A stretch of DNA of 64,000 nucleotides, taken from the NCBI RefSeq assembly GCF_001509585.1, contig NZ_LNCI01000004.1:1-64000 (forward strand), written 5' to 3'. The notes under the pieces were generated by a model that did not search any database, had not been told where the DNA came from, and saw nothing but the letters and a program-made list of their open reading frames with translations. Origin of the DNA: Tropicimonas marinistellae (lineage in GTDB: Bacteria; Pseudomonadota; Alphaproteobacteria; Rhodobacterales; Rhodobacteraceae). This document shows positions 26,561 to 35,208 of this stretch, in pieces (the stretch's first letter is position 1; every line of letters begins with the position of its first letter). The position numbers were made by a program, and so were the translations under genes.

Positions 26561-28114
26561 GTGAAATTGCATGGCCATCTTCGAAATCTGCGCGCCGTGC
26601 TGGCAGGATGCATTGCCGCCAGCGGTCTGGCGGCGACGGTTCAGGCGCAGGAGATGCCGAATGTGCTTGTCATCATGGGCGACGACATCGGCTACTGGAA
26701 TATCTCGAAATACAACATGGGGATGATGGGGTATCGGACCCCCAATATCGACCGGATCGCCGATGAAGGGATGGCATTTACCGATGCCTATGGCGAGCAG
26801 TCGTGTACAGCTGGCCGGGCCGCCTTCATCACCGGACAATTGCCCGTACGCACTGGCTTGACGAAGGTCGGCCTGCCCGGCGCCGAGCTTGGCATGCGCC
26901 CCGAGGATCCGACATTGGCTGAGTACCTCAAATCGAAGGGATACGTGACCGGCCAATTCGGGAAGAACCATTTCGGCGACCGCGACGAGCACCTGCCCAC
27001 GAACCACGGCTTCGACGAGTTCTTCGGAAATCTCTATCACCTGAACGCCGAGGAAGAACCAGAGAACCCGGACTACCCAAAGGATCCTGCCTTCCGGCAG
27101 CAGTTCGGCCCGCGCGGCGTGATCAAGGCCTCGGCCGATGGTGACATCCAGGACACCGGCCCGCTCAGCCGCAAACGGATGGAGACCGTTGACGAAGAAT
27201 TCCTCGCGGCAGCGCTCGACTTCATGGATCGCGCGGTCGAACAGGAGACTCCGTTTTTCACCTGGTTCAACACCTCGCGGATGCATGTCTGGACACATCT
27301 GAAACCCGAGAGCGACGGCGTGACCGGTCTTGGACTCTATCCAGATGGAATGGTGGAACATGACGGCCATGTCGGTCAGATCCTCGGCAAGCTCGACGAG
27401 CTTGGCGTGGCGGACAACACGATCGTCATCTACACCACCGACAACGGCGTGGAGAAATTCGGCTGGCCCGATGGTGGCACGGCCCCCTTCCGCAGCGAGA
27501 AGAACTCGAACTGGGAGGGCGGTTTCCGCGTGCCGCTGCTGGTCAAATGGCCGGGCGTGATCGAGCCGGGCTCGATCTCGAACGACATTATCAGCCACAA
27601 GGACTGGTTCCCGACAATTGCCGAGGGTCTGGGCGATGCCGATCTCAAGGAACGGATGCGGGAAGGGCCCGTCTTCGGCGGGGATAACACAGCGGTCTAC
27701 CTGGACGGCTACAGCTTCTACAAGCGCTTCAAGGGCGAGATGGACGAGCCGCCGCGCAACGAGTTCTTCTATTTCTCCGACGGGGGCGACCTGATGAACC
27801 TGCGCTACAACCAGTTCAAGATCGTCTTTGCCGAGCAGTTGACCGAGGGCGTCAGTGTATGGCGCTACCCGCTGGTGGAGCTGCGTTTCCCCAAGATCTT
27901 CAACCTGCGCTCGAACCCGTTCGAGCTTGACGCGGATATCGCCATCGGCCTGCACCGGTGGAATGTCGAACGAATGTTCGTGATGCAGCCAGCAATGGCC
28001 TTCATCCAGGAGAAACTGGCGACCTTCCAAGAGTTTCCGCCGCGGCAGGAGCCCGAGAGCTGGACGCTCGGTGACGTGATGGAAACCATCCGCGCCACCG
28101 CCGGAAACCACTGA
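26561..28114 (+). CDS. periplasmic sulfatase 1 (formylglycine type)
   Basis: A 517-residue arylsulfatase-type hydrolase (PF00884) that removes sulfate from an ester. Signal peptide to AQ at residue 30; metal-binding MGDDIGYW at 39-46; the active-site motif SCTAGRAAF with Cys82 as the residue oxidised to formylglycine (C-x-A-x-R variant of C-x-P-x-R); FGKNHFGD as the conserved Lys/His strand; and YTTDNGVEKF near 295 for the second metal pair. It starts after GGGGGACAGAG. Maturation needs a formylglycine-generating enzyme not found in this window. First gene of a plus-strand unit with the outer-membrane channel protein. The sulfated substrate is unknown. Confidence 0.92.
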   Translation: MKLHGHLRNLRAVLAGCIAASGLAATVQAQEMPNVLVIMGDDIGYWNISKYNMGMMGYRTPNIDRIADEGMAFTDAYGEQSCTAGRAAFITGQLPVRTGLTKVGLPGAELGMRPEDPTLAEYLKSKGYVTGQFGKNHFGDRDEHLPTNHGFDEFFGNLYHLNAEEEPENPDYPKDPAFRQQFGPRGVIKASADGDIQDTGPLSRKRMETVDEEFLAAALDFMDRAVEQETPFFTWFNTSRMHVWTHLKPESDGVTGLGLYPDGMVEHDGHVGQILGKLDELGVADNTIVIYTTDNGVEKFGWPDGGTAPFRSEKNSNWEGGFRVPLLVKWPGVIEPGSISNDIISHKDWFPTIAEGLGDADLKERMREGPVFGGDNTAVYLDGYSFYKRFKGEMDEPPRNEFFYFSDGGDLMNLRYNQFKIVFAEQLTEGVSVWRYPLVELRFPKIFNLRSNPFELDADIAIGLHRWNVERMFVMQPAMAFIQEKLATFQEFPPRQEPESWTLGDVMETIRATAGNH

Positions 28115-28125
28115 CCGGTCATAGA

Positions 28126-28161
28126 CCGGCGGCGCGGGGCCTGCCCGGGCCCGCGCGCCGG
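28126..28161 (+). terminator. GC-rich stem-loop between sulfatase 1 and the channel gene
   Basis: An imperfect stem, CCGGCGGCGCGGG pairing with CCCGCGCGCCGG, follows the sulfatase stop by 12 bases. The run after it (ATTGTTCTTTCC) is only weakly T-rich, so it may attenuate transcription or protect the upstream mRNA 3' end rather than stop transcription fully. Confidence 0.4.
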
Positions 28162-28222
28162 ATTGTTCTTTCCGCTTCCAGTCTGTGACGGACTGGAGGT
28201 GCCCCTTTCAGGAGACGGCACC

Positions 28223-29044
28223 ATGCAACGATCACGAACGCCCTTCTACAAGACCTGGAGCCGTGTCGGCATGTTGCTCCTTGGGATAATTGCCTCGCCG
28301 GCACTCGCGCAGGAGCAACAGGCTTCTAGTTCCGCCGCGGACGCGAACAACCCGTTGGCGAACGTCACGGCGTTCAACATCCAGAACTACTACATAGGCC
28401 GTTTTACGGGGCTACCCGACGATGTGGATGGCAACCAGGTGGTGTTGCGATACGCACAGCCTCTCAGCTTCGGGAACACCAGTTGGCTGCTGCGGGCGTC
28501 TCTGCCCCATAACAGCTTCCCGGTAGACGCCGGCTTTGACCGGGTCAGCGGTGTCGGGGATTTCGACGCTTTCCTGGCTTACCAGTTCGACACGCCTCCC
28601 GGCATCAGTTTCGGCTTTGGTCCGCAGGTCGTCGCGCCAACAGCAAGCGATGATCGTCTGGGCGCCGATCAGTGGCAACTTGGCGTGGCCAATGTTTATT
28701 TCGACGGGCGTTCGCCGAAGTTCCAGTATGGCTACCTTCTGATCTATCGCGCCGGTGTCGGCGATACGCCAGAGGGCCGGACCCGGCCGAACCTTGGCGC
28801 CTTCCAACCCTTCGGTTTCTACCAATTGGGCAATGGCTGGTACACTGGCGGAGCACCGGTCTGGACGTATGATTTCTCAACCGATGATTACAATGTCCCC
28901 TTGGGGCTTCGCTTGGGAAAGGTGGTGCAAAACGGCAAGACAACGGCGAATTTCTTTGTCGAGCCGCAATGGTCCATCGCGCACCGGGGCGACGGGCAAC
29001 CCGAATTCCAGATCTATGCCGCGATCAACCTGCAGTTCCGCTGA
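28223..29044 (+). CDS. outer-membrane channel-like protein (phenol MetA-deg/SphA-like)
   Basis: A 273-residue exported protein: signal peptide ending ALAQE at residue 31, then alternating aromatic/polar strands typical of a beta-barrel (LRYAQPLSFGNTSWLLRASL, FQYGYLLIYRAGVGDT, FFVEPQWSIAHRGDG) and a C-terminal Phe-Arg end. It fits the family of meta-pathway/phenol-degradation outer-membrane transporters that let hydrophobic substrates or products cross. AGGAGA precedes the ATG. It follows sulfatase 1, so it probably supplies its substrate; a related barrel follows the third DUF3604 gene at 59951. Confidence 0.7.
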   Translation: MQRSRTPFYKTWSRVGMLLLGIIASPALAQEQQASSSAADANNPLANVTAFNIQNYYIGRFTGLPDDVDGNQVVLRYAQPLSFGNTSWLLRASLPHNSFPVDAGFDRVSGVGDFDAFLAYQFDTPPGISFGFGPQVVAPTASDDRLGADQWQLGVANVYFDGRSPKFQYGYLLIYRAGVGDTPEGRTRPNLGAFQPFGFYQLGNGWYTGGAPVWTYDFSTDDYNVPLGLRLGKVVQNGKTTANFFVEPQWSIAHRGDGQPEFQIYAAINLQFR

Positions 29045-29099
29045 CCGGGAGCTTCCAACTGCGAGGTAACCGCCCCGGCAAACGGTGTTCGGGTCGTGA

Positions 29100-29351
29100 G
29101 CCAGGGCGCTCGCTGGCACAACTGGCGGTGCAGCGGTCGGCCCGTTCATGGACGAGGGCATTTCCGACGAGTTGATGGAGAAAATGGCGCAATCACTCCT
29201 AGTGGGCCAAGCCATCCTGTTTCAGACCGGGGGCAGCGACAATCTCGATCTGGTTCTAGAAAAGCTCTCGTCCTTCGAGGGCGAAGTTATCAAATCCGAC
29301 CTGCCGGATGAGGTGGTTGAGAAGATCAACGAAGCGCTCAAACGCCTCTGA
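29100..29351 (+). pseudogene. C-terminal remnant of a DUF1269 protein
   Basis: After a stop at 29097 the frame reads ALAGTTGGAAVGPFMDEGIS and then DELMEKMAQSLLVGQAILFQ, VLEKLSSFEGEVIKSDLPDE, ending EKINEALKRL. This matches the Gly/Ala membrane hairpin and second soluble half of ordinary DUF1269 proteins (G-x-x-D-x-F/L-x(6)-L-x-P/V-G-x-ALF, then a VLE-L-F-G pattern). The N-terminal ~90 residues are missing. A short protein could still be made from the ATG at 29148 (67 residues), but it has only a weak ribosome-binding site. Confidence 0.6.
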
Positions 29352-29402
29352 GCGTCACTGCAGGAAGGTTTGGTGCCCAGCGTGTCCGCTGCTGGTTTGA
29401 CC

Positions 29403-30356
29403 TCAAGAGGCTTGCAAAGTCTGCGACGGCGTGCAGCCAAAAAGCCTCTGATACTGCTTTGCGAAATGACCAAGGTGGACGAAGCCATTGTCGATGGCGA
29501 CCGACTTCACCAGCGTTTCGTCGGGCGATGCTTTTATCAGGGTTTTGTGGACGTTGTTAAGCCGGTGCCGGCGCAGCCATGTTGCCGGAGACATTCCCGT
29601 GACGTCCTCGAAGGCGTAATGCAGGGTACGAAGGCTCAGGTCGAGTTGGTTACAGATCTCGGTTAGACCGATTGAATCATTGGGCTGCGACATAACCAGA
29701 CCGGTCGCTTTTTTTACAATCTCGGAATATCCGTTCGTGCAACTCGCAACGTCTTGCTCGCCTTTGGCCGTTTCGACCTCCCAAATGAACCGCTTCACGA
29801 GTTGTTCTGAGAAAATCGCGATCTGGTCCAAATCTTTTGGCTGCGCTTCTCGTGAATAGCAAAGAAACTCCAGGCTCTCCCTTCGGAGCGATGCTGCCAC
29901 ATTAGGCGCAAGGGAAACGAAACTGTGGCTGGGGTCGTCCCGCTCTTCCCGGCTCGACATCGCTGAAACGAGCCTGTGATATTCCTCCTCAGGGACGGCT
30001 AAAATGATCAAGTCAAGCTCCTCGGGCGACACAAGGTCTGCTTCTTGGCCCGGTGCCTGAACGATGACCGTGTCCTCACAGGTCCTTGCCCCCACCCAGT
30101 TCATCGGAGCCGATTGATGCACAGGCAAGGCAACTGCGAAACTGTCCGACGGGGTGGTACCGCGATAGGCGAACTTCCGGTTCCAGCGTTCGCGAAAGAT
30201 TTGCCGCGATCCGACCCGGGTCAGGTCTATGCGACCCTCGAACGGCCCCGGAGCCATTCGGGAGTACTCTTGGTCCCAGTCCGCCGATGCCTCCTGAAGC
30301 TCCTCGAACTCGTTCGTCCAAAAGGACTCGCTGTGCACTTGGCTCGCGTCCGACAT
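29403..30356 (-). CDS. AraC-family regulator of the hydrolase locus (copy 2)
   Basis: A 317-residue regulator, paralogous to the AraC protein at 25383-26348 along its whole length. The N-terminal sensory domain contains FEGRIDLTRVGSRQIFRERW, and the C-terminal DNA-binding domain has SIGLTEICNQLDLSLRTLHY and AIDNGFVHLGHFAKQYQRLF. The start at MSDASQ after GGGAGAGG is preferred to one 165 bases earlier, where sequence loses similarity to copy 1. It is divergent from the first DUF3604 gene and likely regulates it together with the downstream sulfatases. Confidence 0.85.
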   Translation of the reverse strand: MSDASQVHSESFWTNEFEELQEASADWDQEYSRMAPGPFEGRIDLTRVGSRQIFRERWNRKFAYRGTTPSDSFAVALPVHQSAPMNWVGARTCEDTVIVQAPGQEADLVSPEELDLIILAVPEEEYHRLVSAMSSREERDDPSHSFVSLAPNVAASLRRESLEFLCYSREAQPKDLDQIAIFSEQLVKRFIWEVETAKGEQDVASCTNGYSEIVKKATGLVMSQPNDSIGLTEICNQLDLSLRTLHYAFEDVTGMSPATWLRRHRLNNVHKTLIKASPDETLVKSVAIDNGFVHLGHFAKQYQRLFGCTPSQTLQAS

Positions 30357-30427
30357 CCACGCCTCTCCCGTTCCGCGCGACAAAAATGATACAGGAGCAC
30401 GCCGTTCAAACCACAGGATTGCAGTTT

Positions 30428-30437
30428 TCGGATATCG
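30428..30437 (+). promoter_or_regulatory. second copy of candidate operator TCGGATATCG
   Basis: Exact repeat of the word found at 26458-26467, in the equivalent place between a divergent AraC gene and its hydrolase gene. It sits 72 bases from the AraC start and 115 bases from the DUF3604 start, comparable to 110 and 94 in the other region. Confidence 0.3.
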
Positions 30438-30551
30438 AATTCTCGTGCCAACACGGCCGGAACAGAGCCAAATCGTCTTGGACGGGGATAATTTCCGCGG
30501 TTTCGGCCAAGCGCGAGACATCCCTTGGGAAATGGCAGAGAGGAAATCAGC

Positions 30552-32471
30552 ATGGCTTTCGGAGTGCGTGGCGGTGTCTCCGCAACGGCTATCCTGCTGG
30601 CGTCAGTGGCCGTTGCACAGGATCATGGCGAAGGCCTTGGCGGCGGGACTCTTGCTTCGGCAGACGTCGCCGTGAACCAACCGGATTACTCACCCTTCGT
30701 CGATCAGCATATGCCGACAGACGTGTTCTGGGGCGACACGCATATGCACACCTCTTATTCGGTGGATGCCGGGTTCTTCGGAAATGTGCTCAACCCCGGC
30801 CATGCCTATCGTTTTGCGCGCGGCGAGGAACTCACCTCGAGCACGGGCAGCCGGGTGAAGCTGCACCGTCCGCTGGACTGGCTGGTCATGGCCGACCACG
30901 CCGAGTATTTTGGTCTCGCAGATATGCTGGCTGTCGGTGACCCGGCCATTCTGGAAGACCGGGTAACGAAGCGCTGGTACGACATGCGCCAGAGCGGAAA
31001 CCCGGATGAAGGCATGCAGGCCTTCTACGAGGTGGTGGACTCGATCACCAAGTCGAACAACCTTGTCGAGAACCCGAACATCCAACGTACGGCATGGGAC
31101 AAGACCACCGCCTTTGCCGACCAATACAATGAACCGGGTGTTTTCTCGGCTTTCATCGGGTTCGAATGGTCTTCGACCGCAGGCGGCAACAACCTGCACC
31201 GGGTCGTCATGTACCGCGATGGCGCCGACCGCGCCCGCAGTTCCGTGCCCTTCAGCGCGTTCGACTCGGACGACCCCGAAGCTTTGTGGGACTGGATGGA
31301 CGGATACGAAACGAGCTCGGGCGGCCGAATTCTCGCAGCGGCGCATAACGGGAACTGGGGCACGGGTCTGATGTTCCCGGAAACCCGCAACAACGGCGAG
31401 CCAATCGACGTCGCCTACTCGGAGAAGCGGATGCGCTTCGAGCCCATCTACGAGGTGACCCAAATCAAGGGCGACGGCGAGACGCACCCTGTCGTCTCGC
31501 CAGACGATGCCTGGGCCGATTTTGGCACTTGGGACAAGGGCGACCTTGGCGGACGAAACCGTATCACCCCGGAAATGATACCGCATCAATATGCGCGCCC
31601 GGCCTTGCGCCTCGGTCTTCAGCATCAGGCCAGCATCGGCGCAAACCCGTTCAAATTCGGTATGATCGGCTCGACAGATACCCACACGTCGCTTGCGACG
31701 ACTCGCGAGGACAATTTCTTCGGAAAGAACCCTCCCGCTGAGCCCGATGCAGCGCGATGGAGCCACATTTTCATGAAGGGCGAATTGGAAGGGACCGACT
31801 ACTACAACTGGGAAACGCTTGCCTCCGGTCTGACCGGCGTCTGGTCCCGCGAAAACACACGCGAGGCCATCTTCGACGCGATAAACCGCAAGGAGGTCTA
31901 TGCAACCACCGGTTCACGCATCACTGTGCGGGTCTTCGGTGGATGGGATTTCGAGGCGGACGAGGTCGAACGCCCGGACTTCGCCGAGCGCGGATATGCA
32001 GCTGGCGTGCCGATGGGAGGTGACCTCTCCGACGCGCCGGATGGCAAGGTGCCAACCCTGATGATCCGGACCCTGCGCGACCCGGACAATGCCAACCTCG
32101 ACCGCGTACAGATCGTGAAGGGGTGGATGAACGCGGATGGCACAACCAGCGAGAAGGTCTTTGACGTGGCCTGCTCCGACGGTCGAGCAATCGTCGATCA
32201 CGCCTGTGATGGCGATGTCGGGAACACGGTGGATGTGGCGAATGCCACCTATACCAACACCATTGGCGATCCGATGCTGAATGCAGTCTGGGCCGATCCG
32301 GACTTCAACCCGGCGCAGCATGCTTTCTACTACATCCGCGTGCTTGAGATCCCCAAGCCAACCTGGCAGGCACATGATGCCGCCTATTATGGCGTCGAAA
32401 TGGACCCGGAGGTCCCGATGATCCTGCAAGACCGCGCCTACACTTCGCCGATCTGGTACACACCCGGTTGA
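30552..32471 (+). CDS. DUF3604 exported PHP-like metal hydrolase, copy 1
   Basis: A 639-residue secreted protein. After the signal peptide (residues 1-23) comes the DUF3604 metal motif FWGDTHMHTSYSVDAG (HxH at 64-66), then LVMADHAEYFG (D115, H116) and a late D-x-H in MIGSTDTHTSLATTRED. The HxH plus DH plus DxH layout is that of PHP-type phosphoesterases and amidohydrolases, but no reaction is established for the family. The C-terminal ~150 residues (RDPDNANLDRVQIVKGWM, then ILQDRAYTSPIWYTPG) are shared almost word for word by the two other copies in this window. Start at GAGGAAATCAGC-ATG; an ATG 27 bases upstream is possible. Confidence 0.88.
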   Translation: MAFGVRGGVSATAILLASVAVAQDHGEGLGGGTLASADVAVNQPDYSPFVDQHMPTDVFWGDTHMHTSYSVDAGFFGNVLNPGHAYRFARGEELTSSTGSRVKLHRPLDWLVMADHAEYFGLADMLAVGDPAILEDRVTKRWYDMRQSGNPDEGMQAFYEVVDSITKSNNLVENPNIQRTAWDKTTAFADQYNEPGVFSAFIGFEWSSTAGGNNLHRVVMYRDGADRARSSVPFSAFDSDDPEALWDWMDGYETSSGGRILAAAHNGNWGTGLMFPETRNNGEPIDVAYSEKRMRFEPIYEVTQIKGDGETHPVVSPDDAWADFGTWDKGDLGGRNRITPEMIPHQYARPALRLGLQHQASIGANPFKFGMIGSTDTHTSLATTREDNFFGKNPPAEPDAARWSHIFMKGELEGTDYYNWETLASGLTGVWSRENTREAIFDAINRKEVYATTGSRITVRVFGGWDFEADEVERPDFAERGYAAGVPMGGDLSDAPDGKVPTLMIRTLRDPDNANLDRVQIVKGWMNADGTTSEKVFDVACSDGRAIVDHACDGDVGNTVDVANATYTNTIGDPMLNAVWADPDFNPAQHAFYYIRVLEIPKPTWQAHDAAYYGVEMDPEVPMILQDRAYTSPIWYTPG

Positions 32472-32502
32472 ATTCGTCCTGAGCCGTGTTTGCTCGAATG
32501 CA

Positions 32503-32531
32503 GGGGGCGCTCAGCGCCCCCTTTTCCTTTG
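32503..32531 (+). terminator. rho-independent terminator after DUF3604 copy 1
   Basis: A perfect nine-pair stem, GGGGGCGCT with AGCGCCCCC and a one-base nominal loop (opening to about five), followed by TTTTCCTTT. It should end most transcription 30-60 bases after the DUF3604 stop, so the next sulfatase probably has its own promoter in 32532-32738. Confidence 0.8.
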
Positions 32532-32738
32532 GAACACAAAGGATGCACTGGTCTCGACCCGCCATGTCGAGCATCGCAGATTGCATATTTGGGATAATGA
32601 AAAGAGGTGCATTGATCGGCGCCCCGAAGGAACATTTTCGAAGGGGAGAACGATTCAACAAGATATGGGCCGGTCCGCGCAACGAACGCTCCCCCTTGAA
32701 ACGCATTTCGAGATGTGAATCGCCCCGGGGAGATTTCG

Positions 32739-35096
32739 ATGAATAACGCGGTTCTTGCGGCGCTCGCCTGCCTGACACTCGCCGGGGCAGAGCCCGTTTT
32801 TTCACAGCAGAGCAATGAAGATAGCTGGGACCGTTCGGTCCTGCCGATCCCGATGACGCAGTTTGAAGGGCATATCGGGCTGCGTACCGCGGAATCCGCG
32901 CTCGATTTTCCACGCCAGGTAACAGCTCCGGAAGGCGCGCCGAACATCCTTCTGATCATGCCCGACGATGTCGGCTTCGCCGCTCCGACCGCATTTGGCG
33001 GGCCGGTTCCCACGGTGGCCTATGACCGGCTGGCAGAGGACGGGCTCATGTTCACCCGGATGCACACGACCGCGCTCTGTTCTCCGACCCGCGCGGCACT
33101 GATTTCGGGCCGCAACCACCATTCCAACGCCACCGGCGTAATCATGGAGATCGGCACCGGGTTCCCAGGCTACAACTCGCTAATGCCGAAAGAAAACGGC
33201 ACGATTGCAGAAATCCTGAAGGGCAACGGCTACAACACTGCCTGGTACGGCAAGAACCATAACGTTCCAGACTGGCAGTCCAGCCAGGCCGGACCATTCG
33301 ATCTCTGGCCAACCGGTCTCGGGTTTGAGCAGTTCTTCGGGTTCATCGGTGGCGACACCAGTCAGTTCACACCGGCGATTTTCGATGGCACCAAGCCGAT
33401 CGAGCCGCCCAATACCGAGGATTATCATCTCGACGAGGACATGGCGGATCGCGCGATCAATTATATTCGGGAACAACACGCGCTGGCACCGGAGAAGCCC
33501 TTCTTCGTCTACTACGCGCCCGGAACCTCGCACGCGCCACACCACGCCCCCAAGGAATGGATCGAAAAGTTCGAAGGTCAGTTCGACATGGGCTGGGACG
33601 CCATGCGCGAACAGATCCACGCGAATATGCTCGAAAAAGGCATCATTCCGGAAGGCACGAAGTTGACGCCGCGCCCGGAACAGCTCCGAGCGTGGGACAC
33701 GCTCAACGATCAACAGAAGGAACTCTACGCCCGGATGATGGAGGTCTATGCCGGCGCGCTGTCGCATATGGACCACCAGATCAACCGCATTCTCGATGCC
33801 ATCGAGGAAACCGGCGAGATGGACAACACGTTGATCATCTACCTGATGGGTGACAACGGCGCGAGTGCCGAGGGCAGCCCGGACGGGTTGCTGAACGAGA
33901 TGACCTTCTTCAACAACATCATGGTGCCTTTCGAGGACACCTACGCCCGGATGGACGAGCTGGGCGGCCCGAACACTTTCGGCCATTTCCCATCCGCCTG
34001 GGCCCACGCGATGAACACTCCGTTCCAGTGGACCAAGCAGATCGCCAGCCATTTCGGCGGCACGCGCAACGGGATGATCATCCGCTGGCCGGCCGGGATC
34101 GAGGCGAAGGGCGAGGTGCGGGACCAGTTCCACCATGTCATCGATATCATGCCGACGATCCTCGAAGCTGTTGGCCTGCCGGCGCCGACCTCGATCAATG
34201 GCGTCGCGCAGTCGCCGATCGAGGGCACAAGCATGATGTACGCGTTCGATGATCCGGACGCCCCCTCGACGCGCCGCACCCAGTATTTCGAGATGATGGG
34301 CAACCGGGCGATTTACAGCGACGGCTGGGTTGCCACCACCACGCCGCCGGAAGCGCCATGGATCAGTGTCACCAAGAAGAGCGACGTGATCAATGACTGG
34401 GAATGGGAGCTTTACAACGTTGCCGAGGACTTCTCCCAGTCGATCGACCTCGCTGCGGAGAACCCGGAGAAACTGAAGGAACTTCAGCTTCTCTTCTACG
34501 GCGAGGCGGCGAAGTACAACGTCCTGCCGATCGACAATGACAAGGTCACGCGTCTTGACGTGTCTCTGCGTCCCAGCCTGACGGAGGGGCGGTCCGAGTT
34601 CACCTATTACGACAACATGACCCGGATCCCAGAAGGCACCGCGCCCGACTTCAAAAACAAGTCGCACACGATCACCGCCCATGTGGAGATCGGCAAAGGG
34701 GACACGGACGGGATGCTCGTCACGCAAGGTGGCCGCTTCGGTGGCTGGGCGCTCTACGTTCTGGGTGGCAAGCCGGTCTACACATACAACGTCGCCAATC
34801 TTGAGCGGTACAACATCGAAGGCGAGGCCCTTGCCCCGGGCAAGCACGTCATTCGATACGAGTTCGAGTACGACGGCGGCGGTGCGGGGCTTGGCGGCAA
34901 CGGCAAATTGTTTGTCGATGACGTTCTGGTCGGCGAGGGCCGGGTCGAGCGGACAATGGGCTACCGCATCTCGCTGGATGAGACCTTCGATGTCGGATCC
35001 GACGCGGGCGAACCGGTGAGCGAAGACTACCACGTCCCGTTCGACTTCCCGGGCAAGCTGGAAAGGATCGAGGTCAAGCTTGATCTCGGCACCTGA
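32739..35096 (+). CDS. large periplasmic sulfatase 2 (formylglycine type)
   Basis: A 785-residue sulfatase, longer than the usual 500-600. Signal peptide to ~residue 22; metal residues in IMPDDVGFAAP; the C-S-P-T-R formylglycine motif (TALCSPTRAALISG, Cys114); catalytic-strand YGKNHNVPD; and DNGASAEGSPDG as the second metal site. The last ~200 residues (from about 590) form an extra beta-sandwich domain with FGGWALYVLGGKPVYTYNV and a GNGKLFVDD strand, as in the group of large arylsulfatases; such domains may shape substrate access. GGGGAG before the ATG sets the start. Followed by the DUF1254 gene after 112 bases. Confidence 0.92.
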   Translation: MNNAVLAALACLTLAGAEPVFSQQSNEDSWDRSVLPIPMTQFEGHIGLRTAESALDFPRQVTAPEGAPNILLIMPDDVGFAAPTAFGGPVPTVAYDRLAEDGLMFTRMHTTALCSPTRAALISGRNHHSNATGVIMEIGTGFPGYNSLMPKENGTIAEILKGNGYNTAWYGKNHNVPDWQSSQAGPFDLWPTGLGFEQFFGFIGGDTSQFTPAIFDGTKPIEPPNTEDYHLDEDMADRAINYIREQHALAPEKPFFVYYAPGTSHAPHHAPKEWIEKFEGQFDMGWDAMREQIHANMLEKGIIPEGTKLTPRPEQLRAWDTLNDQQKELYARMMEVYAGALSHMDHQINRILDAIEETGEMDNTLIIYLMGDNGASAEGSPDGLLNEMTFFNNIMVPFEDTYARMDELGGPNTFGHFPSAWAHAMNTPFQWTKQIASHFGGTRNGMIIRWPAGIEAKGEVRDQFHHVIDIMPTILEAVGLPAPTSINGVAQSPIEGTSMMYAFDDPDAPSTRRTQYFEMMGNRAIYSDGWVATTTPPEAPWISVTKKSDVINDWEWELYNVAEDFSQSIDLAAENPEKLKELQLLFYGEAAKYNVLPIDNDKVTRLDVSLRPSLTEGRSEFTYYDNMTRIPEGTAPDFKNKSHTITAHVEIGKGDTDGMLVTQGGRFGGWALYVLGGKPVYTYNVANLERYNIEGEALAPGKHVIRYEFEYDGGGAGLGGNGKLFVDDVLVGEGRVERTMGYRISLDETFDVGSDAGEPVSEDYHVPFDFPGKLERIEVKLDLGT

Positions 35097-35208
35097 CAGC
35101 GGCGGGGCCGCTGGCCGGTGGGCGCGCACGCCTGCCGTCGGTCTCGACCATCCCGGGTGCTCTTTCAAGGAGCCCTGCGGCAACACAAATCCAACAGGAC
35201 AGCATTCC

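Noticed and set aside
26498-28111. 537-residue open frame on the minus strand opposite sulfatase 1
   Set aside because: It exists because of high-GC codon use opposite a real gene; no family resemblance, and the plus-strand gene has clear catalytic motifs and a signal peptide.
30690-31766. 358-residue open frame opposite DUF3604 copy 1
   Set aside because: Antisense shadow; the plus strand holds conserved metal-site motifs.
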